Positions 1 through 10,783 of a stretch of DNA of 64,000 nt are shown here, piece after piece. The notes beneath the pieces were generated by a model that made no database searches, was not told where the DNA came from, and saw only the letters and a program-made list of their open reading frames with translations. Numbering within the stretch: position 1 is the first letter of the stretch; every line of letters begins with the position of its first letter. The stretch covers positions 134,681,394-134,745,393 of the forward strand of contig CM070876.1 in NCBI GenBank assembly GCA_036365515.1, given 5' to 3'. The DNA comes from Torymus aiolomorphi. Taxonomy: Eukaryota; Arthropoda; Insecta; Hymenoptera; Torymidae. The position numbers were made by a program, and so were the translations under genes.

Positions 1-35
1 AAACATTTTTATACAAAACATTAATCTTTTACTTT

Positions 36-684
36 TTGTCTAAAGAAAAAAAAATGTTATCAATGGCTTGGACTGGTATTGCGTTAATACTATTACCAAA
101 AGGAATGACAAGTCATAAAACATTTAAATTACCTTTAGCTTTAGACAGTATAGAAAGTGCATTTTTAAAATTAGACTCTGATAAGAAAAAATTACGGGAA
201 GTAGATGCAATAATTTGGGACGAAGCATCAATGATACCAAAAAAAGCTTTAGATATTGTAGATAAAACATTAAGAGATGTTTCTAATAATAATTTACCGT
301 TTGGGGGGAAATTAATTGTATTAGGAGGAGATTTTCGGCAAATTCTTCCAGTTATTAAAAACGGTTGTAGAAACACAATTATACAAGAAACAATAAAATA
401 TTCAGATATTTGGCCACTTTTCAATATAATGAAGTTAAAAAAAATATTCGTTCTAATAATGAAGAATTCGCTTCATTTTTATTAGATATTGGAGAGGGAA
501 CAATTAATCCATTCAAAGTACAACAGTTGGAAAACTGACGATGTTATTTTGAAAATATATAAAGATATAATTTATAATTTATCTATGAATAGTGTCATTT
601 TATCGTCTCATAATGAAGATTCAACTATTCTGAATAATAAAATATTAAAATTGATCGATAGTGATGAAATGACTTATTACAGTA
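36..684 (+). pseudogene. Helitron PIF1-like helicase, N-terminal segment (broken)
   Basis: DNA helicase domain of a rolling-circle transposon, which unwinds the element during transposition. Visible motifs in the first frame are Walker B IIWDEASM (about residues 59-66) and the motif III block LIVLGGDFRQILPV (about 93-106), both typical of PIF1/Helitron helicases. The Walker A motif is not in the window, so the gene starts upstream. The frame is lost in an A8 run near 433-440, where one missing A would explain the switch from KKIFV to the expected reading. It shifts again near 510-520 before continuing to the insertion point at 684. The remaining C-terminal part resumes after the Gypsy insertion at 10145. 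Confidence 0.85.
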
Positions 685-1676
685 TGTGACGTGTCAAATT
701 GCACGTCCCATAGAAAAGTGCAGACAGGGAGGTACGCGGCAGTCGCGGCGAGCAACGTTCAGGCACGCGACGTCGTACATACACCCACATGTGCGCGCCC
801 GCCCTACCGCTACCCTTTCCCCGCGCGCAACTCCTACCAGGTTCTCTCCTCACGTGCATCTCTGGTCAGGAGACGAAGACACCAGCAGCGGCTACAGCAA
901 GAGTAAGCTATAGCTGGAGCATGAGCGAGCTTGCTCTCCCATGCGGCTGACAGGAGCAGCCGACAGCCGAGAGAAGGAGAGAGAGCGAGAGAGAGAGAGA
1001 GACGCTGTGGCAGCGCTGTATCGGCCATCCGCCGGACGGCGCGTGCGAGCATCGGCCGTATACGGACTGCTCGCGCGCGCCGCAGTGAGGAAGGCGGCCG
1101 ATGGACGAACGAGGGCACAGCGGAGCAGAGCAGCGTGAGCGCACCGGCCGGCATTTTTCCATTCTGTCGCCTACCGCCGTGCCGCGTGCCGCCAACGTGC
1201 TGAGCATTACGAAAACCTCACGTGTGTGCCACCGGTCAGCGTCGTCGTCGCCGAGCGAGAGAGAGAGAGCTACCACGACGGTCGACGTCGTGGGCCTGCC
1301 AGGCGAACGAGAGTGAGAAAGAGCAGCCTGCAGCAGCAGAACCTGGCCGAGGTTGGTGTCCCAGTATTCCCTCCCCGCGTTCCTCGCGTTGTGTGTGTGC
1401 GCGTCCGCGTCGAGAGTCGCGAGAGACTCCGAATTCGCGCCAGCTGCAGCTCGTGCTGTAGCTGTAGCTTAGAATAGGGTTTATTAGATGCTCCTGGCTG
1501 AAGCTAGCCGGCGAATAAGTTTAACAGTGCAAGTGACGCGTGCACCTAGCGCCCATATTAGTATGTAATGAAGTAAATCAGTACTCAATAAAGTACTTAG
1601 TCCTTTTTTACCAGTGTAGTTGTTTAGTAGTTAAGTACCCGCGAACCTCTGCCTTGATCCCCGGCAGAGCGTTACA
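685..1676 (+). repeat. Gypsy-1 5' LTR
   Basis: 992 bp, GC-rich, starting TGTGACGTG and ending GAGCGTTACA. A polyadenylation signal AATAAA lies at 1587-1592, about 85 bp from the end. GA-dinucleotide runs (around 970-1000 and 1255-1270) differ in length from the 3' copy. The several open frames across it on both strands come from its high GC content and are not genes. Confidence 0.92.
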
Positions 1677-1678
1677 AG

Positions 1679-1697
1679 TGGCGCAGCCAACGTGGGG
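1679..1697 (+). other. Gypsy-1 primer-binding site
   Basis: Starts with TGG two bases after the 5' LTR and reads TGGCGCAGCCAACGTGGGG. Position and the opening TGG match a tRNA 3'-CCA complement. I do not assign the tRNA. Confidence 0.7.
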
Positions 1698-2498
1698 CCA
1701 CGGTAAAGGCCGTGACAAAGTTAAGGAATCTGCGTCGTGATTTCGCCATCGCAGCGCGCACACACAACGGGGAACCGCGCGGGAGAAGCGTTCTGGCAGC
1801 CATTTTTGCGCTCAAAGTACCTACCGCGTGCAGGTGTTAATAGACGCCGTGAGCAAATCGAATTTAGCCAGACGCTTCAGATTAAGTCGTTGGAATAATT
1901 GTTTCAAATAAATAATTGAATTAAATTGCGAATATTTATTGCGATTTGTGTGTGTTTTTGCGAGAGAGTTTATGAGGAACTCGCAAATTCACTTCTTGCT
2001 ACAGCTTTAGCCATGCGGCATAAAAGAGTTTTTGCAACGCATTCAGGGAGTGTTTAAGATTAAGAGTAACTTCCTGAACACGCGTGCACGACAGAATCAT
2101 TTTCCTGTTTTACGTTTTTTTGTTTGACATTTTTGTGATTTCGTTTTTATATTTCGTTCCCGGTTGGAGAGATTTCTCGGTTACGTCCTTTTCCGAAACC
2201 CTTGGAATTCCCACGCCTCCGTTAATAGATTTTTAGAAACGGGAAGGGGGGATTTTTTCGGTTTTACCTAATCGGAGAGACTGCGAGGAATAAGTGCGTA
2301 ATTGTCGCGCTTACTTTCTCACGTGGACTCGGTTGAGTGGGCTTGATTTTCTTTTCTTTGTTTTTGCTTTTGCTTGCTTGCTTGAAAACAGTTTTTTGGT
2401 CTCATTAGCTGTAAAGTAAAATTTAAATCGGTAACGTTAAGAGTGAAGAGAAGATCAACGGAGCTATTCGACCGAGGCTAACTGAGAAAGTAATTCAG
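1698..2498 (+). other. Gypsy-1 untranslated leader
   Basis: Stretch between PBS and the first gag ATG. It is T-rich in 2100-2400 and contains no long ORF. It presumably holds packaging signals, but none is recognisable from sequence. Confidence 0.6.
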
Positions 2499-4949
2499 AT
2501 GGAGAATCATGACTGGAGCTGGGCTTCGCTCGGTGTCGACGAGAATGATCTAATGTACGTCGACCCGATAGCTGCAGCTGAAGCGCTGAAGCGATCGATT
2601 AATAAGTTAACCAACAGGGAAGTTGCGATGACTTCTCAGCGGTTCGGGCTGAATATTCGCTCGGACGCGATCATATTGTGTAATAGGTTGGAGAGGCACG
2701 AGATGCGATGCCATTTTGGGGCAGACGCCGCGCCATGGGACCCGGCCAGAGACGAGCCGGCGGACGAGTCCACTTCTGCGCATAGTCCTTCGTCGTCGAG
2801 TAGGTATTCTGTTGCACGTTTTTCGCCATCTATGGTTCCAGTGCAGCTGGTGGTAGCTGTAGATAATTCAGAAGCAGCGCCGCTCTCCACAGGCCAATGG
2901 AAGGGTAGATTTCGCGACCCGATGGAGGAGCCGTCGCAGACTTTTACGTCACGGCTGCATATCGAAGTGAGTGAGCCGCGGCGTGCGGCCGAGCAGCCTA
3001 TAGCTGGCAGCCATATTGCTCCAGCGATACAGAGTTCTGTCGTACACGCAGAGTTCTGTCGTACACGCAGAGGCGTGTTAGCATCGCCGCGCCGGAAGTG
3101 TTTCATGGCACGAGGGAGTCAGCTCCTAATCCGCGTGCACAATCCACACGTTATCCTCTCGGTCCACTTCGTGCACACGATCATAGCACGTTCATGGAAA
3201 ATAGTATGGATTTAACGAGTGTGGCGAGTGCGCGGAACGAGATTCCATTATCTGCGAGTGAAGGAGGGGCGGTGAGGCAGCCGAACGGATTGTTCGATGG
3301 TACGTCGTTTTTGCAGCTTCCAGTGCTGCCGTTGCAGCAGATGAGATACCCGGCTGCTCCGTCCACGAGGTATCCGGGAAGAGAGTTCAGCAGCGGTGTT
3401 TCTAGGAAATTTCGACAGCGTAGCAGGGCCTGCTATCTACTCACAATGTCCAATGCCGCGAGTAACACCAGGTTATCATGAGCCACCTCTCATGTCCTCA
3501 GCGTCACTCGCTCAAAATTTTGTTTCAGTTGGAGCTTCACAAGCGAGCGGATTTGGGGCACGAGTCGAGCCGGTACGCCCGTATTACAATCAGCCAGCGC
3601 CGCCACCGTCGTTTCAGTATCCGCCTGGGTATTTTCTGCAACCTTTTGTGTCCTCGCAGTCGATGGTGTCCAATGCTCCAGGGTATCCATGGTATCATGG
3701 TAACATTCCTCATTCTGGGTTGTATTTGCCGCCTGCAGTTCGACCGCCAGCTGCCACAGGATTTTCATCAGCTCCGATGCATCCTGCTGCAAGCTTTCAG
3801 CCTTACCCGGGGAGATTTGATGGTTCTGCTCCTCGGATGAGTACGGATGCATCGTTTTTCGATCGATCAGCGCTCTATAAAGAGAAACGCATGACGGAGC
3901 TACTCTCTCAGTGGCACATTACGTTTAAAGGGGATAGGAAAAGAGACCCCGAAAGTTTCATTGCAGACTTAACAAAATGCAAAGAAACTTACAAACTGAC
4001 TCTCGAGGAAATAGTGAAAGCCTTGCCCTCAGCTCTCGATAATGAGTCATGGCAATGGTTTCGTCGAGAGTATCAGTTTTGGAAATCATACGAAGACTTC
4101 GTCGACGCGTTTCGCCTGTAGTACAGTTTTGAAGATGTGCAGGAGAGACTACGGAAGGAGCTGGAGGTACGCACGCAAGGACCAAGTGAGGAGATCTCCA
4201 CCTATTTACTGAAGGTGTGTGACCTACTGGATCAGCTAAAGCCGCCGCTTACGTTAGGAGAGCAGCTAGACCGAGTGTACCAGAAGCTCCATCCTTCGTA
4301 TCGGCTGCGCATTGAGAGGAAAGATTTCGAAAATTTTCCAGAGTTACAAAAACTAGGCAAGCGAGAGGAGCTGCGGAGAGCTCAGGAGAAGGCGTACAAG
4401 CCGCCACCTCCAATTGCGGATTCAGCTTTCTCTGCTTCAGCGTACACTCCTCCGAAGCAGCCGCAGCAGGTGAAACTAGCCTCAGTGGTTCCGAGCACAC
4501 CGGAAGAAAACGAGCTGAAGCTGTCCAACTCAAGCAATCTAGCTCCTGTAGCAGCCACACAGACGGAAGGAGGAGAGAAGCAGCGATCGTCGAGGGAATA
4601 GAAATCCAAGTCGACGGAGGGACAGCAAGGGAAGAAGAAAGGTCGGAGGCCCGACCCGCGCAGCAAGAGTAAGGGTCGCCGCAGCGACAAGAGAGGAAAT
4701 ACTCAAGCTAAGTCAACGGAGCAGGATTCTACGCAGGAACAACCAAAGATTGAAGTTGTTCCTCCTAAAGCGAAATTTGAGGACATGCAGCGAAGGAAAC
4801 TGAGAGAGCCATGTTTCCGCTGCGGCCAAACCGGACATTGGAGACGTGAGTGTATGAACGCTGCAGTCTGCCTAATGTGCGGACAGCCTAATACCATGGC
4901 GCGTCGATGCACCAAGTGCAATTCGACTACGGCGGCGGAAAACGAGTAA
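2499..4949 (+). pseudogene. Gypsy-1 gag (degraded)
   Basis: Structural polyprotein that forms the virus-like particle and binds RNA. The ATG at 2499 opens a frame running to 4949 in the same phase, but with in-frame stops at 3213-3215, 4119-4121 and 4599-4601 and a switch to another frame between about 3070 and 3400. A perfect 19-bp tandem duplication (3031-3049, 3050-3068) lies just before the switch and must disturb the frame. The retrotransposon-gag core is around 3890-4390 (LLSQWHITFKGD, then a region ending near RREELRRAQEK). Two zinc knuckles follow at 4812-4919 (CFRCGQTGHWRREC and CLMCGQPNTMARRC; the second lacks the His position). The end overlaps pol by 43 nt, with pol in the -1 frame. 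Confidence 0.85.
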
Positions 4950-7900
4950 GAGTGGAAGTTAATGGAGTCAACTCACCCCCTCCTACTTCAGACTCGACTC
5001 CTCCCACTTCTGATTCGATCGCTGTTACTCCAGAAAAGAGTTCGGCTGCAGCTATGAGCGAGGGAGACAACCCTCAAGTTCTAGCTCCCGAATCACTGAA
5101 AATGAGAAGCGCTATCAGCAACGTCGAGCCAAGGTTATTCTTCAACATAGAATTGGATGGAAGACAACTCTTACGCATGCTCGACGATGGCTCCGTTCAC
5201 TCGTATTTCGGCAAACGCATCAGCAAGGAATTTGCCGAGAAATTGGAGCAGGAAGCAGCTTTAGTGCGCGTAGCTGACGGAGGTGCAGTGAAGCTACAAG
5301 GAGTACTGAATATGACGGTGAGCATCGATAATACGAAGTTATCTATGCCCTTCCGGGTAGCAGATGAGCTTCAGTACGACTGCATTCTCGGAATCGACTT
5401 CAAGCGATTGTTTAAGATAAAGATCGACTACGAGAACGATACATGGTGGACACCGAAGGGAGTAGTGCATCAGTTTTACCCTTATGGCCAAGATCCAACC
5501 TGTTTCCCAGCTTTAGCCAGCATAGGAGGACTGAGTCGTGCTACAGCTGATCAGCAGTTGCTTATTGAAGAAATCAAACAGAGATTGATTCCACCTACAC
5601 CGGAAAAGCTAGGGTTAGCTAATGTGGCCCCGCATTTCATTGACATTCAAAGAAATGAACCCATTTGCCAAGCTCCTCGGAAGTATACTCCGAAGATGTT
5701 GCAGACGGCTTGGGCTGAAGTCGATAGGATGCTGGAGGAAGGAATTATCGAGCCATCTGATAGCCCCTGGCGAAGCTGCCCTGTGTTAGTTCCAAAATTG
5801 TATGACTTGTTTCGATTTTGCATAGACTATAGGCAAGTTAATAAGCATACTAAGTCTATCGCGTATCCATTGCGAAACATGGATGATATACTAGATAAGT
5901 TAAGTTCCGCTAAGTATATTTCTAAGCTAGATTTAAGCCAGGCACAGCACCAGATTCCGTTGGATCCGAAGTGTAGAGAGGTCGCCGCATTTTCAGTACC
6001 AGGGCGAGGACTATTCTACTTCATCCGGTTACCATATGGGCTGACAAATGCTCCAGCTGTGTTCCAGCGCATCATGGATAACCTAATCAAGGCTGCCTGG
6101 GAACCATATGTGTTCGCCTATTTAGACGATGTCATTATCGTATCGCCGACATTTGAAGAGCACACAAAGTGGTTAGAGATCATGCTCACGGCGTTAAAAG
6201 ACGCAAACCTACAGATTAACCTCAAAAAGTCTGAGTTCTGTTGCGCGGAGGTTAAGTACTTAGGTTATATCGTTAACGAGGACGGACTGAAGACTGATGA
6301 AGATAAAGTAAAGCCCATCCTCGAGTACCCAGCGCCCATCAACATCCGGCAGTTAAGGAGATTTCTCGGCATGATTGGCTGGTACTCCAGATTCATAGCT
6401 CACCTAGCAGGGTATAAAGCACCGCTAATCAAGCTGCTGAGGAAGGATGTTCGGTGGCAGTGGCATGAAGAGCAACAGCAAGCGTTTGAGAAGCTGAAGC
6501 TCGCACTGACGCAAGATCCTGTGCTTGCAAGGCCAGATCTGTCGCTACCCTTCACTCTGCAAACAGATGCAAGTGATTATGCTATAGCTGGAGTATTGAC
6601 ACAGGTATTTGATGGCGAGGAGCACCCTATCTATTTTGTGAGTAGGACTCTGTCGAAGGTAGAGAGAAATTATACTGTCACTGAGAAGGAGTGCCTCGCC
6701 GTCTTATGGTCCGTCGAGAGGTTGCGAGGTTATTTGCTAGGTGAGAAGTTTACACTAATCACAGATCACCACAGCCTGTTGTGGTTAAATAACCTCAAAG
6801 ACCCAGCTGGTCGATTAGCCAGATGGAATACGGCTCTGCAAATGTACAACATTGAATTTGTACACCGCAAAGGTGCGCTGCACAAAGTTCCGGACGCGCT
6901 TTCGCGTGCTTCGGAAGGAACTTATGAGCTCGCAGCTATCGCCACTGCTACAGCTGAAGATCCATGGTATCAAGGGAGAATCAGCAATATCGAGAAAAAC
7001 CCTAGGAAATACCCGGATTGGAAGATAGTAAATGGCTTACTGTACGAGCACCGACCGAATAAGGCTGTGGATCCGTTGCCGTCGGACATGGATGCGTGGA
7101 AGCTCGTCCTCCCTGAAGCAGATCGAGAAAAAGCTCTAGCTGAAGCTTATAACACTCCACAAGCAGGTCACTTAGGTGTGGAGAAGACTTTTGCGAGAGT
7201 GGCGACATATTATTATTGGCCAGGCTATTATCGAGACGTGTGTTGGTACGTAGCTGCCTGCCAAGTATGTCAAGCTCACAAAAGCTCTCAGCAAGCTCCA
7301 GCTGGGCTGATGACGGAGAGAAACCTGGACGATCCATGGGTTGTCGTAGCAGCTGATATAATGGGCCCAAAACCTCCATCGTGTACTGGTAACAGGTATG
7401 TAATTGTCTTTGAAGACCTGTTTACTAGATACGTTGAGCTGAAGGCGTTGAGGAAAGCAGATGCTAAATCAGTGCTAAAAGCCTTCGAGGAATTGATCGT
7501 AAATCGTTGAGGTTGCCCTCGGATTTTGCTTACGGAGAATGGCACAGAATTCTCTAACCGAATGGTTACTGAGAGATTAGATGAGTATGGAATTCTACAA
7601 TCCACGCTTCCGCCCTACCATGCACAAGCAAACCCGGTGGAAAGAGTCAACCGTAATTTACGACCAATGATCAACAGCTTTTTAGCCAAGGATCACCGAG
7701 ATTGGGACTTGCACTTAAACGAATTGTGTTTCGCGTTAAATAGTGCTGTGCACTCGTCGTTAGGGGTTTCTCCGGCATTTCTTAATTTGGGGCGTAATCC
7801 TGTTCCTTCCTCCTTACTTCGGAATCACCTGGAAAACCTTCTTCCTACCTCCCCTCCTGACTTGGATAAATGGAAGAGTCGAGCCAGCCGATTGCCTGCC

Positions 7901-8473
7901 TTGCATGATTTACTACGCAGACACATGAATTAAGCTGTAGCAAGGCAAGCGTGGAACTACAACAAAAATCGACGAGAAGTCCTCTACCAAGTCGGAGACC
8001 TCGTGAGGCGCCGAAACCATGTGCTATCGTCCGCAGAGGACCGATTTGCAGCTAAGCAAGCGCCTAGATTTATTGGACCGGCTAAGGTGGTAGAAGTCTG
8101 CTCTCCAGTAGTGTACTTGGTGGAGGATCTTGACTCGCAGAGGCGGACGAAAGTATTCGTCAATGATCTAAAAAAGTATACGCCGCCGAGAGGTACGCAA
8201 CAGCTGGAAGCTCAAGCTACAGCCCAAAACCCTGTTGTTGGAAATAATGGACTCGTCGGACGAAAGGCGGATACCATTCCTGGCCGTCGGCCGCGCCGCA
8301 CAGCTCATGCGATAACCAGTCCAAATGCCGCGCCAGATCGGCCAAGGGCGAGGGCGAGGTCGCCCGCTAAGGCTTCCGCTCCTGCCAGGGCTGGATCCGC
8401 TCCTACCGGGGCCGGCTCCGTTCCAGTCATGCGCCAAGGTCGAGGACGACCACGGAAGGCCCCTTCTGCGTAG
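4907..8473 (+). pseudogene. Gypsy-1 pol: protease-RT-RNase H-integrase (two stops)
   Basis: Replication polyprotein. Protease is around residues 75-185, with the active site reading LDDGS (D93-D94-G95) where the Gypsy-2 relative has LDSGA. RT has LSQAQHQIPL and YLDD at residues 405-408. RNase H has LQTDASD near 551 and TEKECLAVLW. Integrase shows the HHCC zinc finger (GHLGVEKT near 753, CQVC near 785) and the first catalytic Asp (AADIMG near 815). An in-frame TGA at 7508-7510 (a TGG-to-TGA type change) interrupts the integrase core. The frame continues with TENGTEF, where the second catalytic Asp is normally D (TDNGTEF), and with the third acidic residue in NPVERVNR. A second in-frame TAA is at 7931-7933. 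The C-terminal GPY/F-like region (RFIGPAKVVEV) ends at 8473. Confidence 0.93.
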
Positions 8474-9140
8474 CCTCGGTAGAGATTTTCTGCCGCACGC
8501 GCCAGGGTTTCTGGCCCTCGCTGAGCCCGGCCGTGGCTCCTTTAGTTTTCATTTATCTTACCTCTCCCCTTCCATGTGATTTCCTAAAAGTAAGAGAGAG
8601 CATTCTCTCACCAGCAAGCGTCAAGCAAGTCGCAATAAAATAAAATAACTCAGAGAGGAAAATTCATGAATCGTTGGCTAAACTTGATTATTCGCGATCA
8701 AGTCAGCATGTTATTTTAGGTTGCCAGAACATGGCTCAAAAAGAGCATTAGTCCAAGGGATCGGCCAGGTAAGATGCTGCTACAGCAGTTTTCCATTTTT
8801 TTTATTATTGTTTAAAGTCATGAGTGAGTGGAAATGTTAGAGTGCTGTGTGAAAGTCGCGATGTCGTTCGGTATTCGAGTAAGCGGAGGAATGTTCCGAA
8901 TTACCGGCGCCAGGTTGCTATAGTTAAGTCACACACTCATCGGTTACACTCACACAGATTTACACGTAAGCCTAGCTGCAGAAGAAGAAGCTAAGGGGAC
9001 ACGGACAGTTACACTCACACCGCTGTAGCTAAGACCGATTAGCTCAAAGTAATTTAGCTAGGGCGAATGAGCTGTAATAAGATCTAATAGTTAGAGTAGT
9101 AGTAAATGTGTGAAGGTAGTCTACGTACTACTTCGACTTT
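8474..9140 (+). other. Gypsy-1 3' untranslated region
   Basis: No ORF of note. It contains a pair of similar short segments around 8940-8970 and 9010-9030 (ACACTCACAC and CTAGCT/TAGCTAAG motifs). No env gene is present. Confidence 0.5.
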
Positions 9141-9153
9141 AGGAGGGGCGAGT
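9141..9153 (+). other. Gypsy-1 polypurine tract
   Basis: AGGAGGGGCGAGT immediately 5' of the 3' LTR, the expected site of plus-strand priming. Confidence 0.75.
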
Positions 9154-10140
9154 TGTGACGTGGCAAATTGCACGTCCCATAGAAAAGTGCAGACATGGAG
9201 GAACGCGGCAGTCGCGGCGAGCAACGTTCAGGCACGCGACGTCGTACACACACCCACATGTGCGCGCCCGCCATATCGCTACCCTTTCCCCGCGCGCAAC
9301 TCCTTCCAGGTTCTCTCCTCACGTGCATCTCTGGCCAGGAGACGAAGACACCAGCAGCGGCTACAGCAAGAACAAGCTATAGCTGGAGCATGAGCGAGCT
9401 CGCTCTCCCATGCGGCTGACAGGAGCAGCCGACAGCCGAGAGAAGGAGAGAGAGCGAGAGAGAGAGACGCCGTGGCAGCGCTGTATCGGCCATCCGCCGG
9501 ACGGCGCGTGCGAGCATCGGCAGTATACGGACTGCTCGCGCGCGCCGCAGTGAAGAAGGCGGCCGATGAACGAACGAGGGCACAGCGGAGCAGAGCAGCG
9601 TGAGCGCACCGGCCGGCATTTTTCCATTCTGTCGCCTACCGCCGTGCCGCGTGCCGCCAACGTGCTGAGCATTACGAAAACCTCGTGTGTGTGTGCCACC
9701 GGTCAGCGTCGTCGTCGCCGAGCGAGAGAGAAAGCTGCCACGATGGTCGACGTCGTGGGTCTGCCAGGCGAACGAGAGTGAGAGAGAGCAGCCTGCAGCA
9801 GCAGAACTGGCCGAGGTTGGTATCCCAGTATTCCCTCCCCGCGTTCCTCGCGTTGTGTGTGTGCGCGTCCGCGTCGGGGGTCGCGAGAGACTCCGAATTC
9901 GCGCCAGCTGCAGCTCGTGCTGTAGCTGTAGCTTAGAATAGTGTTTTTTAGATGCCCCTGGCTGAAGCTAGCCGGCCAATGAGTTTAACGGTGCAAGTGA
10001 CGCGTGCACCTGGCGCCCATATTAGTGTGAATTGAAGTAAATCAGTACTCAATAAAGTACTTAGTCCTTTTTTACCAGTGTAGTTGTTTAGTAGTTAAGT
10101 ACCCGCGAACCTCTGCCTTGATCCCCGGCAGAGCGTTACA
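9154..10140 (+). repeat. Gypsy-1 3' LTR
   Basis: 987 bp, near-identical partner of 685-1676. AATAAA lies at 10051-10056. It is followed by the AGTA duplication and the rest of the Helitron helicase. Confidence 0.92.
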
Positions 10141-10144
10141 AGTA

Positions 10145-10698
10145 TAGATACTGCTACATATAAAGGTGTTGATCTATCAGATGATAATATTTACATAAAT
10201 TTTCCTATTGAATATTTGCATAATATTCGTGAAGGTTTACCTCCACATAAATTAAATCTGAAAATTAATGCAATAGTAATGTTAATAAGAAACTTAAGTA
10301 TAAACGATGGTTTATGCAATGGAACGCGATTAAAAATAATTAGACTATTTATATACAATGTAGAAGCTGAAATAATAACAGGTGAAAAATCAGGAAATAA
10401 AGTTTTTATACCGAGAATAACATTAACTACTGCAGAATCGTCTTCATTACCATTTATAGTTAATAGAAAACAATTTCCTATCCTCTTAGCTTTTTGTATG
10501 ACAATAAATAAATTACAAGAACAAAGTTTTGATGCTATAGGTATTTATATTAGAAAACCATTGTTTTGACATGGACAATTATATGTTGCACTATCTAGAT
10601 GTAGGAATCCTAATAATATATTTATTCAAAATGATTCGGAAAATACAGAAGAAATTATCAATATTGTGTGGAAAGAAATTTTTGATAAACAATTATAA
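10145..10698 (+). pseudogene. Helitron PIF1-like helicase, C-terminal segment (broken)
   Basis: Continuation of the helicase split at 684/10145. With the Gypsy element and one AGTA removed the phase is preserved. Motifs typical of Helitron helicases follow: LPPHKLNLKINAIVMLIRNL, a CNGTRL block, the AF-MTINKxQ-QSFD helicase motif (here AFCMTINKLQEQSFD, with the usual Gly replaced by Glu), and LYVALSRCRNP. An in-frame TGA at 10567-10569 falls just before HGQLYVALSRC, so this copy is dead even without the insertion. The reading frame then ends naturally at TAA 10696-10698. Confidence 0.88.
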
Positions 10699-10783
10699 TT
10701 ATTCTTATATTTATTATGTAATAAAATTACAAATTATTTTTTATAATATTTATATTAAATCAAAGTATATTAAATTAAAAAAC

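Larger units (their letters stand above)
685..10140 (+). mobile_element. Ty3/Gypsy LTR retrotransposon (Gypsy-1), full length
   Basis: Complete element: 5' LTR 685-1676, PBS at 1679, gag, pol in the order PR-RT-RNase H-IN, polypurine tract, 3' LTR 9154-10140. The RT-before-IN order places it in Ty3/Gypsy. The target duplication is AGTA (681-684 and 10141-10144). LTRs begin TGTGACG and end GTTACA and are nearly identical by eye, with small indels mostly in GA-rich runs, so the insertion is young relative to the Helitron it interrupts. The coding region nevertheless carries several stops, frame changes and active-site substitutions. No envelope ORF is seen between pol and the 3' LTR. Confidence 0.93.

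Noticed and set aside
677..1477. Multiple overlapping ORFs on both strands in GC-rich sequence (and again at 9106-9941)
   Set aside because: They lie wholly within the two Gypsy-1 LTRs, mirror each other between the LTR copies and have Arg/Ser-rich compositions expected from GC-rich non-coding DNA.
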